This document shows, piece after piece, positions 6,682 to 15,382 of a stretch of 45,214 bases of DNA. The position numbers and the translations under genes are program-made. This DNA comes from Flavobacterium sp. IB48 (GTDB lineage: Bacteria; Bacteroidota; Bacteroidia; Flavobacteriales; Flavobacteriaceae): contig NZ_JAEFCA010000014.1 in the NCBI RefSeq assembly GCF_016405855.1, positions 1-45,214 of the forward strand, in the 5' to 3' direction. Within the stretch, counting starts at the first letter, position 1. Each line of letters begins with the position of its first letter. The notes beneath the pieces are model-generated. The model was given only the letters and a program-made list of their open reading frames with translations. It made no database searches and was not told the DNA's origin.

Positions 6682-9294
6682 TTATCTTCTAATAATCATT
6701 TTTTTACTGCTCATTTGCGAACCGTTTGTTATCGCTACAATATAAATTCCTGCACTCAATCTTGAAACATCAATTTTTGCTTTTCCATCCGATGCTTTTT
6801 TTCTAATCTGAACTTTTCCTAAAACATCTAATATTTCTATATCAGCCATTTGTCCATAAGATTGAGGAATCAGGATTTCTACACTGTCACTAGCAGGATT
6901 TGGAAATAAAATTATGTCACTGATATTTTCCTCATCATTAACCAAATCTTCAGGATTTACTGTACCTAAAGTTTTTGCAGTAGCACTTACTGCCTCCAGT
7001 TTCCATTGCTGGCAAGTTGCAGTATTCCAAGGCCATTGTCTGACATTTGCTCCATTTGTAGTTAAAGCATCCTGAACTTCTAGCGCTAATCCGGTAGAGC
7101 GATTCATAATTCTGTAATAACCATTATCAGTAGGTTCGATACTCCATTGTTCGCAAACTCCGCCAACCCAAGGCCATTGCTGAATCCCTGCACCATAATC
7201 ATTTGAACATCCAACAATGTCCAACGTCTTATTACTGTGCGAAGCAGTCAGTTTATAATAACCGCTGTCAGTTGATTCAACTTTCCATTTTTGGCATCCG
7301 CTATTTAACCAAGGCCATTGTTGCGCTCTAGCACCATCATCCTGATTACAGCCTCCAATTTCTAAAACCTGATTACTGTTTCTATTTACTAATCTATAAG
7401 TTTGTCCCGAAATAATTCCGTTTCCTCCTCCTAAATGAGTAAATATGAATCCGTTTGTATTAAAACCAGCCTGATCGATAGCAAAACGCATTACATAAGT
7501 TCCGCTGTTTAAATAAACTTCTTTATGAACCCATTGCCAGTTTTGCCAGCCACCAGTATTTGGAGCAGTCAATGCACCAGTAACATTTTGACCGTTAAAC
7601 TCTAAATGGAAAGTTCCACCTGCCATAGACGCAACTCTTGCATCAAGTGCATAAGTACCACTTTGAGTTACATTCACTGTATATTCTGTCCATTCACCAT
7701 TATCGGAAAAACATAAATTATAATACCCTTCTGCACTATTTTCAATATCTACGGCTTCATTACGATACGCTCCGGTTATATTCTGAGGTGTAGTATCATG
7801 ATATGCCACTCCTTCGCCTCCATTATCAAAATTCTCAGCCTCAACAATACCTGGCAAATTAATAACTCCTGCAAATGGTGATCGCACACCTCCTCCACCA
7901 AAGTTTCTCCAATCTGGTAATTCGTCAAGCGTAATAACATCATTATCCAAAAACATTTTCTGCACTACGCTATTCGGCTGACCTGTTAAATAAGTTCCCG
8001 GCCAGTTTGCGTACCATGACCACCAAGTTCCGTATGCTCTCGCTTTATCAGGATCTGGTAAATTTCCTGTTTCAGAAAGGGCTACCATTTTATTGATGTT
8101 GTTGCTTTGCATAAAAGCTTGTGTTCCTTCCCATTCTACACTCATGCTTGATCCTGCATTTCCGTAAATATCCAAACTAAAAACATCAACATAATTATTT
8201 CCTGGATACCAAGGCGCATCTGCAGTTCCTGTATACACCCAAATTAAGTTATGCAAACCGTGATAATTTACCAGACGATTGTACATAATCTGCCATAATT
8301 CCTTAAATGGACCAGGACCTTTTGCACCCCACCAAAACCAGCCTCCGCTTGCTTCGTGCAATGGTCTAAAAAGCACTGGAATATTGGCATTTGCATATTT
8401 TTGAAGCTGAACTGCAATAGCATCAATGTCTCTTAGCAATAACTGATATCTTGTACCGTTTTTATCGGCTAAAACAGCTTGTAAATCAAATGTTGTGGCA
8501 TCACTATAAAAACCTCTCCACCATTCTTTTCCGGGCTGATCAATTAAATCTGTTGGCGGATTCCAGTGCCAGACTAAACTTATCATTCCGCGGTTTGCCC
8601 CTTTATTCGCCCAAGCTATATTACTTTCAGAACTTGTTGGTGTATAACCGCTTTTTTCGATTCTTGAAGGAGAATAATCCATTAAATCAAAACCTGCAAC
8701 TGCTGGTTCTCTTCCTGTTACATTTATAATATATTGTAAGTCATCTTGCTGTCCGGATAAAATCTTATTTCCATAAATGCTTTTCATATAATTATACAAA
8801 GATTTTGTAGCAGGCGTAGCATTTGCATCTGTCAGATTAGCTGCTGGAGTAATTGGTGGATTTATTACCGCAGGAACTAATGTCAAATTGTCGATATCAA
8901 AATAGCCCCAGCCAATAGAAACTTTAATGGAATTTTGTCCTGCAGGAAGAAAATATTTCCCCGCTGAAGAGACCGACCATGTAGATGATTGCGGAAAAGT
9001 AGGCTGTGCATTTTCAGCATTTACCTGCAAATCATACATCTTTGCTGAAAAAGGAGAATTATAACGAAATCTGATTTCATACAATCCAGCCGTAGGAACA
9101 TTAAAAGTCCAGACTACATTATCGCCGGGATTATCAAAACTGCCTACATAACCAGTTCCCGTATAGCCACCATTGCTATTGACAGCCTGCGTACCATTGA
9201 GACTTCCGCTTTCTGCTTCTATAAAAATATCAGCTCTGGAAGTAAATCCAGTCAACAGAAAAAAGATTAAAAAATAAGGGTAAAGTGTTTTCAT
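6682..9294 (-). CDS. T9SS-secreted CBM35-GH26-CBM6-ricin endo-beta-mannanase
   Basis: An 870-aa modular enzyme. Signal peptide ~1-21; CBM35-like module ~22-145 (IFIEAESGSLNG, GYVGSF); GH26 barrel ~160-460 with acid/base E314 (FRPLHEASGGWFWWG) and nucleophile E408 (VALSETG); CBM6 ~476-620; ricin-type beta-trefoil ~628-768 with three QWPW repeats; T9SS type A sorting domain ~792-870 (LFPNPASDSVEIL to KKMIIRR). The GH26 family with intact catalytic pair points to endo-cleavage of beta-mannan, though GH26 also contains beta-1,3-xylanases and lichenases. The sorting domain predicts export through T9SS to the surface or medium. The CBM6-ricin-sorting tail is almost repeated in the next two genes. 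Confidence 0.92.
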   Translation of the reverse strand: MKTLYPYFLIFFLLTGFTSRADIFIEAESGSLNGTQAVNSNGGYTGTGYVGSFDNPGDNVVWTFNVPTAGLYEIRFRYNSPFSAKMYDLQVNAENAQPTFPQSSTWSVSSAGKYFLPAGQNSIKVSIGWGYFDIDNLTLVPAVINPPITPAANLTDANATPATKSLYNYMKSIYGNKILSGQQDDLQYIINVTGREPAVAGFDLMDYSPSRIEKSGYTPTSSESNIAWANKGANRGMISLVWHWNPPTDLIDQPGKEWWRGFYSDATTFDLQAVLADKNGTRYQLLLRDIDAIAVQLQKYANANIPVLFRPLHEASGGWFWWGAKGPGPFKELWQIMYNRLVNYHGLHNLIWVYTGTADAPWYPGNNYVDVFSLDIYGNAGSSMSVEWEGTQAFMQSNNINKMVALSETGNLPDPDKARAYGTWWSWYANWPGTYLTGQPNSVVQKMFLDNDVITLDELPDWRNFGGGGVRSPFAGVINLPGIVEAENFDNGGEGVAYHDTTPQNITGAYRNEAVDIENSAEGYYNLCFSDNGEWTEYTVNVTQSGTYALDARVASMAGGTFHLEFNGQNVTGALTAPNTGGWQNWQWVHKEVYLNSGTYVMRFAIDQAGFNTNGFIFTHLGGGNGIISGQTYRLVNRNSNQVLEIGGCNQDDGARAQQWPWLNSGCQKWKVESTDSGYYKLTASHSNKTLDIVGCSNDYGAGIQQWPWVGGVCEQWSIEPTDNGYYRIMNRSTGLALEVQDALTTNGANVRQWPWNTATCQQWKLEAVSATAKTLGTVNPEDLVNDEENISDIILFPNPASDSVEILIPQSYGQMADIEILDVLGKVQIRKKASDGKAKIDVSRLSAGIYIVAITNGSQMSSKKMIIRR
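6991..7869 (-). repeat. CBM6-ricin cassette, copy A (dispersed direct repeat)
   Basis: This ~880-bp segment encodes the CBM6 and ricin-type modules of the GH26 enzyme. It is highly similar in DNA and protein to 9710-10588 and 12044-12922. All three begin at GVINLPGIVEAENFDNGG and end at CQQWKLEA. Similarity falls off sharply upstream, where unrelated catalytic domains begin. Confidence 0.85.
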
Positions 9295-9350
9295 AAATAG
9301 TTAGTTTAGTTACAAATAATTAAAAAATGTGGTTACGATTTAGAAAGAAC

Positions 9351-9385
9351 AAAAGACCATGAACCTCACAAAAACATGGTCTTTT
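9351..9385 (-). terminator. Terminator after the GH71/GH99-like gene
   Basis: AAAAGACCATG (9351-9361) and CATGGTCTTTT (9375-9385) form a perfect 11-bp stem with a 13-nt loop. A T-rich stretch follows on either strand. It lies between the stop of the GH71/99-like gene (9398) and the start of the GH26 gene (9294), so the three T9SS enzymes are not one uninterrupted transcript. Confidence 0.75.
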
Positions 9386-9397
9386 ATTTTATAATTA

Positions 9398-11716
9398 TTA
9401 ATTTCCATTAGAAATAATCAGCTTTTTGCTAATGCTATTTTTTTCATTTTTGACTGTAACAATGTAAATTCCTGAGCTTAATTTTGAGGTATCAATTGTT
9501 GCTTTACCTCCCGTAATATCTTTTTTAGAAACTTGTATTTTTCCTAAAACATCAGTTATCTGAATATTTACCGGAATCGTATCATTTTGCGGAAATAAAA
9601 TTTCAACCTGATCTTTTGCCGGATTCGGAAATAACATCAAATCTGAAATCTGCGTTTCGTTTTCAACTATTTCTTCGGGAGTTTTTAAACTTGATTTTGA
9701 TGTAATTCCAACAGCTTCTAATTTCCACTGCTGACAGGAGGCAGTGTTCCAAGGCCATTGTCTTACGTTTGCTCCATTTGTAGTTAAAGCATCCTGAACT
9801 TCAAGAGCTAAACCACTGGCACGGGAAATAATTCTATAAAATCCATTGTCAGTCGGTTCTATACTCCATTGCTCACAAACACCTCCAACCCAAGGCCATT
9901 GCTGAATTCCTGCTCCAATATCATTTGAACATCCAACAATATCCAATGTTTTATTGCTGTGCTGAGCAGTCAGTTTATAATAACCGCTGTCTGTAGCTTC
10001 TACTTTCCATTTTTGGCAAGCGCTGTTCAGCCAAGGCCATTGCTGTGCTCGCGCTCCATCATCCTGATTGCATCCGCCAATTTCCAAAACCTGATTGCTA
10101 TTTCGGTTAACCAATCTATACGTTTGTCCAGACACAATTCCATTTCCTCCCAGATAAGTAAAAACAAATCCGTTTGTATTAAAACCAGGTTGATCTATTG
10201 CAAAACGCAATACATAAGTTCCGCTGTTTAAGTACACTTCTTTATGAACCCATTGCCAATTTTGCCAGCCTCCAGTATTTGGAGCGGCTAAAGAACCGGT
10301 AACATTTTGTCCGTTAAATTCTAAATGAAAATTTCCTCCTGCCATTGAAGCTACTCTTGCATCAATTGCATAATTTCCGCTTTGGGTGATATTTACAGTA
10401 TATTCTGTCCATTCGCCGGTATCTGAAAAGCATAAATTATAATAGCCTTCAGTACTTGCTTCGATATCTACGCCTTCATTTCTATAAGCGCCGGTAATAT
10501 TCTGCGGATTGGTGTCATGATAAGCAACGCCTTCACCTCCATTATCAAAATTTTCTGCCTCAACAATTCCCGGCAAATTAATTACTCCAGCAAAAGGAGT
10601 TTGGGTCTGATAACCTTTAAACTGGGCAATTTTAGTTTTTATCAAATCGTAATAATACCAGCCATGTCCGCCAGTCATCGGTTCAATATCTGAGCTGTAT
10701 TCCTGAAGCCATTGATCTACAAAATGCGGTGCTGACTGTTGTCCCCAGTTTCCTGTAATCCACTCGTTCCAGGAATGGATAAAAGCAAATTTTACATTGG
10801 CATTTATGGCGGCGTCCATGTATTTGACAAAATAATCACCGTTCGATCGTCCTTTGGCTCCAGCCGAAGGATTAACACCATCTGTTGTCATGTAAGTTGC
10901 TTGTGTCGCTACGGGAACTGACATTTGCTCCGGTTGTCCGTTATAATAAAACGGCGGAGGCGGTACATCAGAATTTACTTTGAACTGCCAATAACTTCCA
11001 GAATTATCAAGTCCCCAACAATGCCTTGCGGTATAATTAGCATATTTGCCATGTGTGGGAACCGCAGGCTGACCAGGATCGCCCTGAGACAAATTCATAA
11101 AAGGCATTGCTGTTAAAAGCAGTTTTTTATTCAGATAAGTGTAAAACATATCCTGACGATAGACATTAAAAAAAGTATTTTCTACAACATCCAATGCTAC
11201 TTCATCTTTAACAAAAAATACAATTTTAGGAACCGGAAGTCCTGCGTTCATTCTTTCCTGCCATCTTTTGCATAATGCTTTTGTCGCAGAAATATAAGAC
11301 GGACCATCAGGAAAATCGAGTGCTCCGTTGGTAAAATCCAAAACAATAAAATCTATTCCTGCTTGCGTAATCAAATCAGCGTGATTGTCTAATAAAGCAT
11401 TATTGGTCTGATTCGGGTCTCCATTAAAATAAAAGACATAATTATTTTTAATTGTTCCATCGCCGTGTGTACTCGCAAAAAGCGGTTTTCCCCAGAAATT
11501 AATAATTCCGTTAGGGCTGTAAGGAGGATTCTGCTGTTGCATAATCCAGGAATCTCCAGTCGGAGACAATCTCTCAGGCTGATATAAATAATGTCCGAAA
11601 TTGGAAAAATAAAATATACCAACCTGTTTCTGTGCCTGAATCTCAAATATGGAAAAAAAAATCAGTAACAATAGTAAGACTGTTTTTTTGTTATTTATTT
11701 TAATCATAAACTTCAT
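9398..11716 (-). CDS. T9SS-secreted GH71/GH99-like barrel with CBM6-ricin tail
   Basis: A 772-aa protein: signal peptide ~1-29 (ATG 11707 gives a shorter, equally good start), catalytic region ~30-370, CBM6 ~377-520, ricin-type trefoil ~530-670, T9SS sorting domain to the end (LFPNPAKDQVEIL). The catalytic region has VGIFYFSNFGHY near its start, GIDFIVLDFTNG (a beta-strand ending in Asp) and FIHSWNEWITGNW around E318. The WNEW ending recalls GH71 (alpha-1,3-glucanase) and GH99 (endo-alpha-mannosidase) barrels, but the match is remote and I cannot place it in a family. An endo-acting enzyme on an alpha-linked backbone is the working idea. It starts 12 bp after the stop of the GH43 gene, so the two are co-transcribed. 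Confidence 0.72.
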   Translation of the reverse strand: MKFMIKINNKKTVLLLLLIFFSIFEIQAQKQVGIFYFSNFGHYLYQPERLSPTGDSWIMQQQNPPYSPNGIINFWGKPLFASTHGDGTIKNNYVFYFNGDPNQTNNALLDNHADLITQAGIDFIVLDFTNGALDFPDGPSYISATKALCKRWQERMNAGLPVPKIVFFVKDEVALDVVENTFFNVYRQDMFYTYLNKKLLLTAMPFMNLSQGDPGQPAVPTHGKYANYTARHCWGLDNSGSYWQFKVNSDVPPPPFYYNGQPEQMSVPVATQATYMTTDGVNPSAGAKGRSNGDYFVKYMDAAINANVKFAFIHSWNEWITGNWGQQSAPHFVDQWLQEYSSDIEPMTGGHGWYYYDLIKTKIAQFKGYQTQTPFAGVINLPGIVEAENFDNGGEGVAYHDTNPQNITGAYRNEGVDIEASTEGYYNLCFSDTGEWTEYTVNITQSGNYAIDARVASMAGGNFHLEFNGQNVTGSLAAPNTGGWQNWQWVHKEVYLNSGTYVLRFAIDQPGFNTNGFVFTYLGGNGIVSGQTYRLVNRNSNQVLEIGGCNQDDGARAQQWPWLNSACQKWKVEATDSGYYKLTAQHSNKTLDIVGCSNDIGAGIQQWPWVGGVCEQWSIEPTDNGFYRIISRASGLALEVQDALTTNGANVRQWPWNTASCQQWKLEAVGITSKSSLKTPEEIVENETQISDLMLFPNPAKDQVEILFPQNDTIPVNIQITDVLGKIQVSKKDITGGKATIDTSKLSSGIYIVTVKNEKNSISKKLIISNGN
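9710..10588 (-). repeat. CBM6-ricin cassette, copy B
   Basis: Second copy of the CBM6 plus ricin-type segment, with the same boundaries as copies A and C. The CAAGGCCATTG word encoding the QWPW repeats occurs three times in each copy. Copies B and C also share more of the following sorting-domain region (VQISQK-like versus VQLSQK-like segments) with each other than with copy A. Confidence 0.85.
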
Positions 11717-11728
11717 TTTTAAAATAAA

Positions 11729-13942
11729 TTACTTTTTAATGACTAGTTTTTTATTGGTAACAGTTGTTCCGTTTTTAACTGAAACAATATAAATTCCAGC
11801 CTTTAATTTTGAAGTATCAACCGTCGTTTTTCCTCCTGTTACCTCTTTTTGAGAAAGCTGAATATTTCCAATCATATCAGTTATCTGAAGATTTACTGGA
11901 TAATTATCATTTTGAGGAAATAAAATTTCGACCTGATCATTTGCCGGATTTGGAAATATCATTAAATCTGAAACTTGATCTTGGTCTCCTAATAATGCTG
12001 CAGAATCCTGAGTTTTTAAACTTGATTTTGCTGTACTACCTATAGCTTCCAATTTCCATTGCTGACAAGAGGCAATATTCCAAGGCCATTGTCTTACATT
12101 TGCTCCATTTGTAGTTAAGGCATCTTGAACTTCAAGTGCTAATCCGCTAGCACGAGAAATGATTCTATAATAACCATTATCAGTCGGTTCAATACTCCAT
12201 TGTTCGCAAACTCCGCCAACCCAAGGCCATTGCTGAATTCCTGCTCCAATATCAGTAGAACAGCCAACAATATCCAATGTTTTGTTACTGTGTTGAGCAG
12301 TCAGTTTATAAAAACCGCTGTCTGTTGCTTCAACTTTCCATTTTTGACAGTCGCTTGCCAACCAAGGCCATTGCTGTGCTCTCGCTCCATCTGCAGTATT
12401 ACAGCCACCAATTTCTAAAACCTGATTGCTGTTACGGTTTACTAATCTGTATGTTTGCCCTGAAACTATTCCGTTTCCCCCGCCCAGATATGTGAAAATA
12501 AATCCATTAGTATTGAAACCTGCCTGATCAATAGCGAAACGCATTACATAAGTACCACTATTTAAATACACTTCCTTATGAACCCATTGCCAATTTTGCC
12601 AACCTCCTGTATTGGGAGCAATTAAAGACCCCGTAATATCTTGTCCGTTAAATTCCAGATGAAAACTCCCTCCAACCATCGAAGCAACTCTTGAATCAAT
12701 AGCATAATTTCCGCTTTGAGTAACATTTACTGTATATTCAGTCCATTCTCCATTTTCTGAAAAGCACAAATTATAATATCCTTCTGTACTTGCTTCAATA
12801 TCTACGCCTTCATTTCTGTAAGCTCCAGTCATATTCTGCGGATTTGCATCATGATACGCAATACCTTCACCTCCATTATCAAAATTTTCAGCCTCGACAA
12901 TTCCCGGAAGATTTATAACTCCGTTAAAAGGTGTTTGCACTGCTCCATTTACAGACGGAACCGGAATGGCAACTCCTTCACGAACTGGAATTCCAAAATT
13001 TGGTGTATCATCAGGATTCCATGTAAATTTTTGAATACGTGTACTTCTATCTGAATTGGTGAAAGATGTTCCGTGTTTTGCGTGGTAAATAATCCAATCT
13101 TCAGTTCCATCGGGAGATTTTGTAAAACCATTGTGACCTGTTCCATAAACTTCATTGGCATCGTTTCTTGAAAAAACCGGACCCACTTTTTGCCAGGAAC
13201 CCGGATTAAGATAATTTCCGTCTGTACAGGTTAATCTTCCCAACGCATAAGCTGCAGAAGCACATTGACTGGCGCTGTAAATGATGTGTAGACTATTCCC
13301 CTTTTTTAAGAATATTGGGCCTTCATTAACTAATCCGTCTATTCTTTCCCAATTAAAAACAGGCTCAGAAATACGAACTCTTTGATTACTTACTTGAGTT
13401 GGGCTATCCATTCTGGCAATCCAGATGGTTTGTCCTTGCGGATCAAATTGCGACCATGTCATATAAAGAATTCCGGTAGCTGGATCTTGCCACGGACTTT
13501 CATCGATTCCTGAAGCTTCCGGAGCTAAAATTCCTCTATAGGTATAAGAGCCCAAAGGATCTTGAGAATTTCCTTCTAAAACAAACATTCTCATATTAAA
13601 ACCGTCATCAGAAAGATTTCCGCAAGCGTAGATATACCATTTTCCGTTGATGTAATGCAATTCTGGCGCCCAGACATCGCGTCTTATTTCTCCCCCAGAA
13701 CTCCATACTTTTGTTCGCGGTGCAGAACCAACGCCTTGTAAAGTAGCTGATTTGTGAATCCAAACTCCATCGCCGGTTGTGACCATGAAGTAATAAAAAC
13801 CATTATTATAGGTCACAAAAGGATCTGGGCTTTCGGCTTGCATAATTGGATTTGTAAATGTGCTCTGCGCCTGTCCTTTTGATATAAAACTAAAATATAA
13901 TATTGAAAATAAACATAGTATTCGTAAGAGTTGCGTTTTCAT
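11729..13942 (-). CDS. T9SS-secreted GH43-CBM6-ricin enzyme
   Basis: A 737-aa protein: signal peptide ~1-25 (SKGQAQ), GH43 propeller ~28-325, CBM6 ~341-485, ricin-type trefoil ~493-633, T9SS sorting domain ~660-737 (IFPNPANDQVEIL to KKLVIKK). GH43 residues are base D40 (AESPDPF), modulator D147 (GIDESPW) and acid E207 (VNEGPIF). The closest general look is of alpha-L-arabinofuranosidase-type GH43 enzymes, and removal of pentose side chains at the surface is likely. It is the first gene after promoter module copy 2, from which it is separated by a ~270-nt leader. Confidence 0.9.
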   Translation of the reverse strand: MKTQLLRILCLFSILYFSFISKGQAQSTFTNPIMQAESPDPFVTYNNGFYYFMVTTGDGVWIHKSATLQGVGSAPRTKVWSSGGEIRRDVWAPELHYINGKWYIYACGNLSDDGFNMRMFVLEGNSQDPLGSYTYRGILAPEASGIDESPWQDPATGILYMTWSQFDPQGQTIWIARMDSPTQVSNQRVRISEPVFNWERIDGLVNEGPIFLKKGNSLHIIYSASQCASAAYALGRLTCTDGNYLNPGSWQKVGPVFSRNDANEVYGTGHNGFTKSPDGTEDWIIYHAKHGTSFTNSDRSTRIQKFTWNPDDTPNFGIPVREGVAIPVPSVNGAVQTPFNGVINLPGIVEAENFDNGGEGIAYHDANPQNMTGAYRNEGVDIEASTEGYYNLCFSENGEWTEYTVNVTQSGNYAIDSRVASMVGGSFHLEFNGQDITGSLIAPNTGGWQNWQWVHKEVYLNSGTYVMRFAIDQAGFNTNGFIFTYLGGGNGIVSGQTYRLVNRNSNQVLEIGGCNTADGARAQQWPWLASDCQKWKVEATDSGFYKLTAQHSNKTLDIVGCSTDIGAGIQQWPWVGGVCEQWSIEPTDNGYYRIISRASGLALEVQDALTTNGANVRQWPWNIASCQQWKLEAIGSTAKSSLKTQDSAALLGDQDQVSDLMIFPNPANDQVEILFPQNDNYPVNLQITDMIGNIQLSQKEVTGGKTTVDTSKLKAGIYIVSVKNGTTVTNKKLVIKK
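12044..12922 (-). repeat. CBM6-ricin cassette, copy C
   Basis: Third copy of the CBM6 plus ricin-type segment, directly fused here to a GH43 propeller. The three copies lie within 5.9 kb in direct orientation, so recombination between them could delete or swap catalytic domains. Confidence 0.85.
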
Positions 13943-14221
13943 ATATTTGAGGTTTGTGGTTACATTTTTTTTTTAGCTTTTCTATCATTTCAAAAAATCT
14001 TGAAACAAAAAATAGAACAGCTATAATTATGTGCTAAAATGCCTTAACCTACATCTTTTGAAAACCTTTAAAAGTTTAATTTTTAATTTCAATTTAAACA
14101 TTAAAAAAGTTGCATCTATTTGTTTTTCAAAATCGACGCCTAATTATTTTTTTAATATTTTAAAGAGTAGTTTTTCTTTCTATAATAATGTAAATGTTTT
14201 ATTAATAACAAATTAACCTTG

Positions 14222-14288
14222 CAAATAAAGTAAGTTTTTCAGAAAGAAACTGTTACAGGATTATTTAGTTTATAAACTATTTTAATAT
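14222..14288 (-). promoter_or_regulatory. PUL promoter module, copy 2
   Basis: The 14-bp perfect palindrome TAGTTTATAAACTA lies at 14266-14279 and is followed on its right by TTTTAATATTT. On the minus strand a -7-like box TTTATTTG (14229-14222, one mismatch to TAnnTTTG) lies 36 nt downstream. About 75 bp here align without gaps to 39320-39394. It should drive the T9SS enzyme genes. Confidence 0.68.
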
Positions 14289-14364
14289 TTATACGTTTTT
14301 CTATAAAATAATTAAGATAAAAAAATGAGTATTAAAATTATTACATTTTAAAATTATCATTATA

Positions 14365-14402
14365 ATAAAAAAGCTGCTCAAAATTATATTTGAACAGCTT
14401 TC
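14365..14402 (-). terminator. Terminator of the large PUL operon
   Basis: AAAGCTG-C-TCAAA (from 14370) pairs with TTTGA-A-CAGCTTT (to about 14402), one mismatch in a ~13-bp stem. On the minus strand a run of T follows. It lies 45 nt past the stop of the AraC gene and so would end the 25-kb operon just before promoter module 2. Confidence 0.75.
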
Positions 14403-14446
14403 TAAATTGAATTAAAAATACCTTTTTTAGTTTTTTGAATATTGAA

Positions 14447-15325
14447 TTACAATACCCTTTTCATTCCAAAAAAATCTTCCCTATATTCACTTGGCGTACA
14501 TTTTTTTATGTACTTAAATGCACGATTGAAATTAGCAAGACTATTAAACCCTGATTTATAAGCTACTTCGGACACACTCATTTCGTTTTCTAAAAGCCAT
14601 CTTGTTGCATATCCAATTCTGATATCTCTTAAATAATTAACCAATGTTTTTCCTGTTCTTTTTTTAACAAAACGATTGAATGAAGCATTAGACATACAGG
14701 CTTCTTTAGAAATATCTTCTAAAGTAATTTTCTCAGAAAAATTTTTCTGAACATAATCATAAATCAATTTCATTTTATCATAATCTTCAAACTTATCGTG
14801 ATCAACGGTATAAGTAGATAATAATCGCTGATTTCTTGAATTGGCCAAATCATGAAGGATCGACGTGATCTCCAAAAAATAATCCATGCCATCTAATTTA
14901 GACAGTTTTATCAATTGCGGCATGAGTTTTCTTGCTGTAGTTTCAGAAAATAAAATACCGTGATTAGAGCGGTTAAACATTTCCTTTATCGGATTCATAA
15001 TTCGTCTGGAAAGCAAGGAATCAGGAAATAAATCTTTGTGAAACTGAATTGTAATTTCATGAATTTTATCATTTTTACAATTATTCAATTCCCATCCGTG
15101 ATATAAATTTGGTCCTATCAGCACCAACTCAATATCTTCGATTTCATCAATATTATCTCCTACCACTCTTTTTATTCCTTTTCCGTTCACAATAAAATTA
15201 ATTTCAAACTCAGGGTGATAATGAACAGGAAAGTCAAAATCATCTTTTACTCTGTCAAAGACCAAAAAGCTGTCTTCGTTTGAAAGTGGCGCTATTTCCC
15301 TGTGCAGATTTTTAGTCATAATCAT
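14447..15325 (-). CDS. Cupin-AraC family transcriptional regulator (operon-terminal)
   Basis: A 292-aa regulator. The N-terminal cupin sensor contains FPVHYHPEFEINFIVNGKG (near residue 33) and IGPNLYHGW. The C-terminal double helix-turn-helix of the AraC family (~190-285) contains ITLEDISKEACMSNASFNRFVKKRTG and VAYKSGFNSLANFNRAFK. Such proteins bind sugars or sugar phosphates in the cytoplasm and activate catabolic genes. It starts 57 nt after the Calx-beta-GH26 gene and is followed by a terminator, so it is probably the last gene of the operon and could give positive feedback. It is a clear paralogue of the divergent regulator at 39435. ATG 15319 is an alternative start. Confidence 0.9.
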   Translation of the reverse strand: MIMTKNLHREIAPLSNEDSFLVFDRVKDDFDFPVHYHPEFEINFIVNGKGIKRVVGDNIDEIEDIELVLIGPNLYHGWELNNCKNDKIHEITIQFHKDLFPDSLLSRRIMNPIKEMFNRSNHGILFSETTARKLMPQLIKLSKLDGMDYFLEITSILHDLANSRNQRLLSTYTVDHDKFEDYDKMKLIYDYVQKNFSEKITLEDISKEACMSNASFNRFVKKRTGKTLVNYLRDIRIGYATRWLLENEMSVSEVAYKSGFNSLANFNRAFKYIKKCTPSEYREDFFGMKRVL

Positions 15326-15382
15326 TTAAATTTTATTCGAGCAGTTCAATAATTTTCTCATTATCAAAATTGAACTTATGCT

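Larger units (their letters stand above)
13943..14446. other. 504-nt gene-free interval with leader, promoter module 2 and terminator
   Basis: No credible gene. From left to right it holds an AT-rich ~270-nt presumed leader of the GH43-CBM6 gene, the second promoter module (14222-14288) and the AraC terminator (14365-14402). The leader has no clear riboswitch or hairpin that I can see. Confidence 0.6.

Noticed and set aside
6960..12930. CRISPR array or satellite repeat suggested by recurring CCAAGGCCATTG words
   Set aside because: The words encode the QWPW repeats of the ricin-type trefoils, three per protein in three genes, and are not spaced like a CRISPR.
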